Assembly: GCA_958298945.1 (NCBI GenBank) | Contig: OY282609.1 | Coordinates: 64,576,220 to 64,640,219 of the forward strand | DNA length: 64,000 nt | From: Atherix ibis | Taxonomy: Eukaryota; Arthropoda; Insecta; Diptera; Athericidae | Reading direction: 5' to 3' | Part shown: piece after piece, positions 57,101 through 64,000 of the stretch | Layout: each line of letters begins with the position of its first letter | Position numbering within the stretch: position 1 is the first letter of the stretch | The notes under the pieces: generated by a model | What the model saw: the letters and a program-made list of their open reading frames with translations, nothing else | The model's database searches: none | What the model was told of the DNA's origin: nothing | Made by a program: the position numbers and the translations under genes

Positions 57101-60100
57101 GGAGTACTTAAAACCTAAAAATCAAAATTTTCTATAAAATACGATTATTTAGATTTAATAATTTAATGAAAACAAATTATATCATTGTTAGCTTACTATC
57201 GTGCTAAGCGATAAAAATTATGAGAACATTATTACACTATCACGCAGCACTAAAGAAATAACTATTCTTTTTAAAAAAAACTAACCGATAACAAAAATCA
57301 ATTTCCAAAAAACAAATCATTTATGCATACATGAAATACTGGATAAAAACGAAATATTACTTTATGAAATAAATGTTCAAAAAAAGAAAAATATATAATT
57401 TATGGAATCAAGAATGTATAAAGTTCATAATGAACAATACCTGAAAGCCATAATTAAAACTTAGAAAATCAGTTGCAAAAAAGAATTTAACAAGTGTATT
57501 CGCAACTTTGAAATTTACAAATTCATTTTCTTGAAAGTCATGAAATTTATTCATTTTCGGCAAATTTCCAAAAATAAGCTTACACATTTACAAAGCATAT
57601 TTTTTGTAGACGAGAAATATTTTTCTGTCAAGGTACATACAAGTAAATATTGGGAAGAAATAATCAATAATAATAATTTCTATTCCTATATTGTAGAGAC
57701 TGAATTAAATCTATTGTATAAAATTTTGTGAATACTCTTTTCATAAAAAAAAAACTATTTACTTTAAATAACTTGAATATTGTATCTAAATTAACATTAA
57801 TATATGAATATAATGGTTTCAAATTAGCTATTCAATGTAAGACAAAAACTGCTTTTAAATAGTAACCAAACTCAAATGTTTTCAAAATTACGAAAATACT
57901 CAAAAGACTTTTTTCGAGTAGATTAATGTACATAGAAACTAGTAACAATCTTGAAAATATTAAATTTAGGAATTATTATATACAAAAAATAAAAGAATTA
58001 TTTGCCTATTAACATTTAAAAAAATAGTTTTTCCAGCTTCCGATCACAGGTTTTATATTGTAGCAAAATCTGATCTAAGTGATATCGTTATCTTCAATTT
58101 CTGTTATATTTGCAATTTTTCAATTCAATTTTGAACACAATAAGCAGAAATTTGCCTGATTTTACAAGAATTTTATAAAATTCAAATATTAAAATTCGAT
58201 TGCTTTTTACCATTTTCTGGAATAAGGTGAAACAATAATGAATAATTTCTTTTTGCAAATTATATTATAGAATACAAATGATCGTAAACAAACTAAATAA
58301 TTACAAAATAGTTAGAGCATTTTAATATGCTAAATTTTCTGAATGTTTATTTGTCTGTTTCTCTACTATTCAAAATAATCGTATATTTGTCAGTTTTTAA
58401 GAAATGTTACAAATATTTGCGTCGCTAAGCTAATAAACAAAACGGGGCACTTTAGCAAATATATGATGGACTACTCCCTGTTTAGTGATGGGATCATTTT
58501 AGTTATGTTTATGTCTTCATAAATAGATATATACCACTACATGCAAGTATTTTCGAATTCTGAAAACAGGTTTCTTTAATTCGACTTCTACGTCACTTGG
58601 CCATTGTACTATTCACTTCCCGAGCACGATTATCAATTATTTTCATGTCGTCGTCACACCTTCTCGTATTCCCTTCACAACAAATGTGTACATACACCTA
58701 CTTGTCTGCCGACTTTAATAACTTTCTAAATTCTATTAAATTAACGACTACGGACTAAATTAATTTTATTGTATTATTGAATATATTATAAATATTTATC
58801 GAGAACAATTATGTTTATTCGAAACGGATCATTTTGATTTCAGATTTTCTTCAAGAACCTTTCTGTTTTAGAGTCAGAGTCTGACTCAACACAAAAGAAT
58901 CCAACCGAAGACCTTTGTCTCCTAATTACGATGTTCACTCCCATAGCAAATCCATACAAACAAATTAACCCCCCCCCCCCCCCCAATATTTTTTCTCTAT
59001 TTGCACATATAAGCGATTAGACACGACCATACAAGTTCGTTTTTCATGGGTAACTCTAGTTACAATTAAATAAGTTTAATCAAAGGGTGTAAAATGCAAA
59101 CGATCCATATGCTGGGCTTCGAACCCGACACCAAATTAAATCTATTGAGCTTATGTTAGGTTTCTCCGGCAACGCAAAATCTAACGTCTATCATGAAATA
59201 GAAAAAAATTAAACTTGGAGAAATCGAAAATACACAATTATTGAATAAAACTGTTTATACTTTTACTTAACAGAGTGTACTTGTTTAAATATTGTAGAAA
59301 TTCCAAAATATATATGAAAATATTGAAAGCAAATATAAAATAGATGAATTTGTATAATATTGATTTAACATACACAAAACATCTAAGATAATTCAAGTAA
59401 TAAAATTTATTTTTTTCAATATTTTGTAGCCAAAATTAATACGATATAATAAATCAGGTAAATGAACTAAAATATCGTAACTGTATGTTATTTATCACAC
59501 ATTTAATTTTGAGGATTCTGCAATGCATTTAAAAAAATCCTGCCAAAATTACTGTTGGTGTTCGGCCAAATATTTTTCTACTACTAGTATAATTCATAAA
59601 TACCCACCCTTCGCTGTGGTGAAGTCGTCAAATTGTGCAATATGCCCTCCAAGAATACCAAGTCTCTTTCATCAACATCTGGTTCGTAGCAATCCGATGT
59701 GTATTCATATGCGGCTATACGATAAAAAATTACAATTTAATAAAATTTCTTTAAATATTATAACCTTATATAAGATAATATATAAATTTAAAAATAAAAA
59801 AAGCAAAAAAATTACATTCGATTTAATTTAAAGGAATCTTCATGCATTAATTGTGAGAAGTTATCTATTAATATTGTATCTGCTTCCAAAATAGTTCCAA
59901 AAGGAATTATTTAATACTTTTATTATGAAATTACAATATTTGAAATTATTTTAAAAGAAATTACACGAAATTAATAAAATATTCTTCCAACAGCAAAGGA
60001 CATTTTTAAATTCAAGTTAATTTAAGCTGCTAATATGTATTGAAAATAATATATCTACGGAGAAACTAAAGCATCAGTAAAGAACAGCGTTATTGGTAAA

Positions 60101-60117
60101 TTTAGGAACGTTTTTAA

Positions 60118-60148
<31 letters not shown>

Positions 60149-60297
60149 GTACATAGTAGAAAACATATGTACATAATAGAAAAGAAATTTGTTTACAAAC
60201 CATTATCTGATTGCTTTGAAGCTTCAACATTAACTTCATTTATGCTCGAAAGCAATTCCATTTTATCCAATTTCTCTTTTTTAGTTAAGCGTACCAT
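51179..60297 (-). CDS. vari: Varicose, MAGUK scaffold (PALS2/MPP6 type)
   Basis: Membrane-associated guanylate-kinase scaffold of septate junctions. Minus-strand exons (high to low): 60297-60201, 59714-59608, 55229-55071, 54835-54356, 53912-53814, 53729-53568, 53499-53289, 53145-52975, 52864-52698, 51613-51539, 51355-51179. They total 1905 nt, 634 residues. L27 region about 50-125 ([20 protein letters not shown]). PDZ about 172-252 (PLGLTVEV in place of [25 protein letters not shown]). SH3 about 282-350 ([27 protein letters not shown]). Hook: [16 protein letters not shown]. Guanylate-kinase domain about 405-634, with P-loop GVSGVGRR that lacks the catalytic Lys, as expected for a MAGUK. It ends FVPVNWIY. 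A second Met 12 codons in is a possible start. Drosophila vari is CG9326 at 38E. Confidence 0.94.
52307..52384 (-). other. vari: Candidate cassette exon of varicose (78 nt)
   Basis: Lies in the 1.1-kb intron between the exons ending at 52698 and starting at 51613. On the minus strand it has a pyrimidine-rich acceptor (CCTATTTTAG) and a donor (AAG/GTATTTG). It is exactly 26 codons with no stop and in phase 0, matching both neighbours. It would insert [17 protein letters not shown] and nine more residues into the guanylate-kinase domain after KNLAT. Chance occurrence is possible in AT-rich DNA. Confidence 0.4.
55435..55529. repeat. Direct repeat, 36 bp twice, period 59
   Basis: 55435-55470 and 55494-55529 are identical (TTTATTTACTTCTAAAATTT and so on to TTTTTTTATGT). 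A local tandem duplication in the varicose intron. Confidence 0.95.
58969..58984. repeat. Poly-C tract (16 C)
   Basis: Uninterrupted 16 C in a varicose intron, striking in such AT-rich DNA. Confidence 0.95.
60124..60148. repeat. (TA)n microsatellite
   Basis: 25 bp of TA repeats in the first varicose intron, followed by a short imperfect direct repeat of ATGTACATAGTAGAAAA. Confidence 0.95.
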
Positions 60298-60943
60298 AAT
60301 GAATTATGAAAAAATTAATTATATATTTTCAATTTAAAACAAAATATATTTATCTATTTATGCATGTATTTCAAAATGACACTTTTTATATGACACACGT
60401 TAGAAAAAATAAATGAGATTCTTATAAGATTGGTGGATAATCAAACAAAATATTCGAAATTAACTTAACACTGCCATTTCTTATCTACGAATGAATAGTT
60501 AACTAAAACGAAAAGATACGAAAACAAACATAAATTAAATAAACCAGTATAAATATAATATAACGAAAATCATATTCTAATAAAACAATAATTGGAAAAA
60601 ATTTTAATGAAATATAAAAATATTAAAATTCACGCACATGGGGGGGTCACTGGTCACTGTTTATGAAAATAACACAGCACTATTCTTATTTTGGGTATGA
60701 TCTATTTTAAAGTGATTTCTCTATTATTTGGAAGTACTTAAACCATATATTAAGTTTAAAAACTCTATCTTCAGTTTCACATATTGATAACCAGCAAATA
60801 AACAGGCATATTTTACTTCACGACTTAGCCGCGTATTATTACTTTGTTATTTTCCGTCCGGCTTACAAGTGGTTAAAAAAATGCATGCAAGAGACACACA
60901 CCATCTCAATAAATAAAATGTCACAATTTACAAATTCTTATAA

Positions 60944-61308
60944 GGCGTTTTCCTTTGGACCAATTTTGCTACTAGTCGTTAGCTGCGAGTAGATGACCAA
61001 AGGAAAGCCAAATTCTAAACACTAGTAGAAACATAACCTCAAAACAGTCAGCAACAATACTGAGTTTACTCACACATAAACAATAAAAACTGAGTTTATT
61101 CACACATAAACAATACTGAAAAAAATATGACTTTTCAACATACCCAACGAACCCGCAAAAGAATCTATTTTGATTTTAGCAACTAGAATCCACCTAACGT
61201 AAATTGATGCGTAACTCCCCGTTCGATGTGGTCGTTTGTTTGAGGTAGAGTAGATGATGACAGCTACAACTACCGCGTAGTAGCAAAATTGGTCCAAAGG
61301 AAAACGTC
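60944..61308. mobile_element. MITE-like element with 31-bp terminal inverted repeats
   Basis: 60944-60974 (starting GGCGTTTTCCTTTGGACCAA) and the reverse complement of 61278-61308 (starting GACGTTTTCCTTTGGACCAA) agree at 30 of 31 positions. The element is 365 bp, non-coding, and less AT-rich than its flanks. TATA follows the right end directly and lies one base from the left end, a possible target duplication. Inside is a tandem duplication of a 30-bp unit (61059-61088, 61089-61118). Confidence 0.8.
61059..61118. repeat. Tandem repeat, 30 bp twice
   Basis: Two consecutive units, each with TGAGTTTA(C/T)TCACACATAAA then CAATA or CAATAC. Lies within the inverted-repeat element. Confidence 0.9.
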
Positions 61309-61697
61309 TATATGTGTTTCGAAAATAAATTCACTAACTAACTGACTGATAGATGGCACAAAAAAAGTTATAAAGATTAAACATTATTTTGAAATGAACA
61401 TATTTTGTCCATAACTAATCATAATAAAAATATATTAATTTTTATATATAAATTTGGCGTCCGTTTGGTGAAGAAATGAAATCTACTAGGCAAATACCGC
61501 TATACTTTAAAAAATATGTTTATACCTTATCCTGCCATCTACCGTAAACAAGAAGACCTATTTTGACAATCGACGATATGCAACTTCAAAAGAAAAATAT
61601 TTGTGAAATTGTCACGTTCTGATACAAATTGAAAACAATAATAATATTCGTATTGAAACGTGGGATTGTCGGCAGTAAGTTCTGAATTAGAGCACAA

Positions 61698-62543
61698 ATG
61701 AAGATTGCACGATTAAAAAAGGCACAAAAAATTTTGAATTATTATGCGACGAATTACGGATTTCGTGAGCCGTACCAATTGATTATAGATGGAACATTTT
61801 GTCTTGCCGCATTGCAAGTAATTATTAATAAATAAATTATTAAATTATTTTTAAAATAAAAAAATTTATACAATTTTAGAATAAAGTTGCAATAGAAGAG
61901 CAAATTATGAAATATTTTCAATCTCAAATAAAGTTGATTACAACACAGTGCATTATTTTAGAAACAGAGAGTTTGGGGGCAAAACTTATTGGTGCTTCAA
62001 TATTAGTAAAAAAATGTATTGTACATAAATGTGGTCATGAAGGAAAGCCAACAACTGGTGCATCTTGTATTAGTTCAATGGTAATTTTTTTACAATATAC
62101 TTATTAATAAGCTTATGTGGATATTATTAATTTTTGTTTAGATAAAATCGGCTCGATATATAGTGGCAACACAAGATAGGAACCTTCAAAGTATCATCAG
62201 AAATAAGCCTGGAAGACCTCTAATATACATACACAAAAATGCGCCAATATTAGAAATGCCAAGTGATTGTACCAGAGCGGAAATAACAAAAAAAATTAGA
62301 CAAATTGTAAACGTAAAAGAAACTGAAAAAGATAAAATTGATTCTATGAAGAAAGTAGAAGGTATTGCCGAAGAAATTAAACCTGAACAGATAAAATGGG
62401 GGAGAAAACGACCAAAAAATCCGAATCCTCTGTCTTGTAAGAAGAAGAAAAAACGAAGTCCTGAAAACTCAGATACTCAACCTAAAAATACTAAAAGTAA
62501 CAAAATAATCAAAAGTTCAATTAAAAGAAATATAAATGTTTGA
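61698..62543 (+). CDS. Utp23: UTP23 small-subunit processome protein
   Basis: Nucleolar factor for 18S rRNA maturation; a PIN-like fold related to Fcf1 but generally catalytically dead. Exons are 61698-61817, 61880-62080 and 62142-62543, all phase 0, total 723 nt (240 residues). The start MKIARLKKAQKILNYY and REPYQLIIDGTFCLAALQ match the family's N-terminus. The zinc-binding set is C86-x4-C91-x-H93-x9-C103, spacing as in human UTP23. VATQD (115-119) and KPGRPLIYI follow, then a basic tail with PNPLSCKKKKKR, also a family hallmark. The polyadenylation signal AATAAA starts on the last base of the stop codon (62543). Divergent from varicose. Confidence 0.93.
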
Positions 62544-62825
62544 ATAAAAAATATATGAAATATTATATTTGAAAATCGATTGCTATGATTTTATTAGAAT
62601 TCGCATTATATTTCTTAATAAAAAAGAGTATTTAAGATTTTTATTTTTAAAAATATTAAATATACACAATTGAAAAAAAATCTCTAACTACAATCTTTTA
62701 TATTTATATTTCAATAATAAACTTAGCCATTATGCTTCATCCTATAAACATAAACTTTATAATTTGATGATTTGTCGTTATGAAACAATGAAAGGTTAGA
62801 AAAAAATTGTGATTCTTTCAATTTA
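62544..62825. other. Utp23 3' flank
   Basis: AT-rich, with further AATAAA-like signals near 62617. It ends at a TA (62824-62825) next to the mariner terminus. Confidence 0.4.
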
Positions 62826-63299
62826 CCAGGTGTAGAAAGCAAAAACAAATTTATTCAAAGTACTTGCCCTCGCTAGCTACATATTTTTCTCATACTCGGG
62901 CAATTTGTGGATACCATGCTAAAAAAATTCCTTCTCTTTCGAGGCAAACCTCTCATCAAGCCATTTTCGGATGTCTTCGTAAGAATCGAAGTGCTGCTCA
63001 GCGAGCGCATGGCCCATCGACGAAAACAGGTGGTAGTCGGAAGGGGCCAGATCTGGTGAATAAGCGGGGTGGGCTACCACCTCCCAGTTGAGTGTCTCCA
63101 AGTAGTTTCGGACCATTTTTGACGTTTGCGATGGTGCGTTGTCGTGGAGGAAAATCAGCTAGTCATGTCTGTTGATAATCTGTCCTTTTTTCATTTTTCA
63201 TCGCCTGTCACAAGCCGATGCAGGAACGACTTTCTTTTTTGTCTGGCAAGCAAGATTCCGCATGTGTTTTTGTTGAGTATAATCGACTGTCGTATAGAT
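62826..63299 (-). mobile_element. Mos1-like (mauritiana-type) mariner, internally deleted and interrupted
   Basis: The terminus starts CCAGGTGTA at 62826, right after TA, like the Mos1 inverted repeat. On the minus strand the transposase C-terminal half reads LIFLHDNAPSQTSK, YLETLNWEV, SPDLAPSDYHLF, then a decayed end SEGKYFE. Further upstream NKNTCGILLARQKRKSFLHR and LVTGDEK are the segment before and around the first catalytic Asp. Between GDEK and the second Asp about 90 codons are missing, so the element is internally deleted. The 5' part is cut off at 63299 by a retrotransposon LTR. Confidence 0.9.
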
Positions 63300-63535
63300 T
63301 GTTGTAAACCAATTCCGCTGTGCAGTAAGTAAAATAAATAATGCCGGTGCTTTGATACAAAAGTTAATAACAATGAGATCAGTGTGTTTATTGTTCGGCT
63401 GCTGAAAGTGAAAGAGACTCTTACATTTGAGCGCACTGGCCGAGTCGAGCGTAACGCACACATACTAACGCAAATGACACGCAAAGTGTCAAAGTGGAAC
63501 TAAACCGCAATGAGTGCGCTCAATGAATTTCAACA
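63300..63535 (-). repeat. 3' LTR of a copia-type retrotransposon (236 bp)
   Basis: On the minus strand it begins TGTTGAAATTC at 63535 and ends GGTTTACAACA at 63300, so it has TGTTG/CAACA ends. An internal AATAAA-containing segment (GAACAATAAACAC) is a plausible R/U5 signal. It is preceded on that strand by a polypurine tract, which marks it as the 3' LTR. It is inserted into the mariner. Confidence 0.8.
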
Positions 63536-63546
63536 CTCCCACTTTT
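63536..63546 (-). other. Polypurine tract of the copia-type element
   Basis: AAAAGTGGGAG on the minus strand, directly abutting the LTR start TGTTG. This is the usual plus-strand primer position. Confidence 0.75.
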
Positions 63547-63548
63547 AG

Positions 63549-64000
63549 TTACCAGTTACCCCAATTCAAAAATGCCAGAAGAAAAATCACGTCACAAGCC
63601 ACCTCGATGTCGCCCTTTCCTCGAGCCATAATCCTCTCGCCATTTCCAACCGTTATGTGTGACGATGCGTCCACAAAGCTCTCGAACCATTCACGTCGAT
63701 GACACATATGGTCACTAGCTCTCGAGTCCAACACCCAAGTATTTTTGTCTCCAGTCGAAATTGAGCTATGACATACAAATGCATTGCTTGGTGCACTGAC
63801 CTGTTTCTTGTTCTCGTTCGAATTGTTCTTCTTATTTCTTGGACAAACGCGCTTCCAATGACCACTTCCGCCGCACAGAAAACAATCACCTTTTGGCCTG
63901 GCGTTGCCACCCTTGCCTATATTTTTATTTTTCTGTTCAGACGAGAAACCCTTCTTCGGACTAAATGTTTTTTTCGAAAAATTCCGCTTGGCTATCAAGG
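63549..64000 (-). pseudogene. Copia-type Gag nucleocapsid/protease remnant, running off the window
   Basis: Minus-strand frame open to the window edge. It has a basic stretch, a CCHC zinc knuckle CFLCGGSGHWKRVC (C-x2-C-x4-H-x4-C), then the aspartic-protease site WVLDSRASDHMC, where the family has DSG. The Gly-to-Arg change should kill the protease. Shortly after (GKGDIEVAC) homology stops and the frame runs into about 20 residues ending at the polypurine tract. Integrase and reverse transcriptase are therefore deleted. The rest of Gag and the 5' LTR should lie beyond 64000. Confidence 0.88.

Larger units (their letters stand above)
55230..59607 (-). other. Large varicose intron, 4.4 kb
   Basis: Mostly AT-rich. 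A less AT-rich patch at 56330-56870 could hold an internal promoter, and another lies at about 58560-58720. The open frames at 55895-56140 and 56220-56606 match no family. A tRNA-like B-box (GGGTTCGAAGCCC on the minus strand) lies near 59120. Confidence 0.45.
60298..61697. promoter_or_regulatory. Divergent promoter region of varicose (-) and Utp23 (+)
   Basis: 1.4 kb between two head-to-head start codons, so both promoters should lie here. It also contains the inverted-repeat element at 60944-61308. No clear TATA box or other core element stands out. Confidence 0.5.

Noticed and set aside
59100..59140. tRNA gene on the minus strand
   Set aside because: A good B-box (GGGTTCGAAGCC) but the A-box-like segment is only about 16 nt away and no cloverleaf can be folded.

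Overview
The window looks like nuclear DNA from a higher fly (brachyceran dipteran). Every recognisable protein aligns best, from memory, with Drosophila-type orthologues. Introns are mostly 58-70 bp with GT-AG borders, intergenic DNA is extremely AT-rich, and the transposons are mariner and copia types. A calyptrate such as a tsetse-like fly would fit the base composition, but the species cannot be fixed from sequence alone.

Layout, left to right: (1) 45-2915 (+), the 3' two thirds of the DEAD-box splicing/export helicase Hel25E/UAP56. (2) 3571-4292 (-), a decayed mariner. (3) 5361-8976 (+), a complete 14-exon DHX36-type DEAH helicase. (4) 9766-13084 (+), the formin diaphanous in two coding exons. 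(5) 13085-24600, an 11.5 kb AT-rich spacer with a near-complete mariner at 20376-21607 next to a compound palindrome. (6) 24601-38958 (+), the homeobox gene caudal, whose two coding exons are split by a 13.3 kb intron. (7) 40833-42103, a second copy of the same mariner with both terminal inverted repeats, and an older relic beside it. (8) 49530-50050 (+), the small proteasome-assembly gene Pomp, with its start codon alone on the first coding exon. (9) 51179-60297 (-), the MAGUK gene varicose in 11 constitutive exons plus one candidate cassette exon. (10) 61698-62543 (+), Utp23, divergent from varicose. (11) 62826-64000, a nested transposon patch: an internally deleted, Mos1-like mariner interrupted by a defective copia-type retrotransposon, running off the window.

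Dhx36 (CG9323), Pomp (CG9324), vari (CG9326), dia and cad are, as far as I recall, all neighbours at cytological position 38E in Drosophila melanogaster, so this is a conserved syntenic block. The genes do not form one pathway. They cover mRNA processing (Hel25E, Dhx36), actin and cytokinesis (dia), posterior patterning (cad), proteasome assembly (Pomp), septate junctions (vari) and ribosome biogenesis (Utp23). The synteny may persist because of caudal's long regulatory surroundings (inference).

I see no clearly unprecedented biological system. The points most worth a second look are two GC-AG introns, a candidate in-frame cassette exon in the guanylate-kinase domain of vari, a 208-bp fold-back, a 365-bp element with 31-bp inverted termini, a compound palindrome, and the nested copia-in-mariner structure. 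Exon borders were worked out by hand from splice sites, reading phase and family alignment. Exon lengths sum to whole codons for every gene reported.
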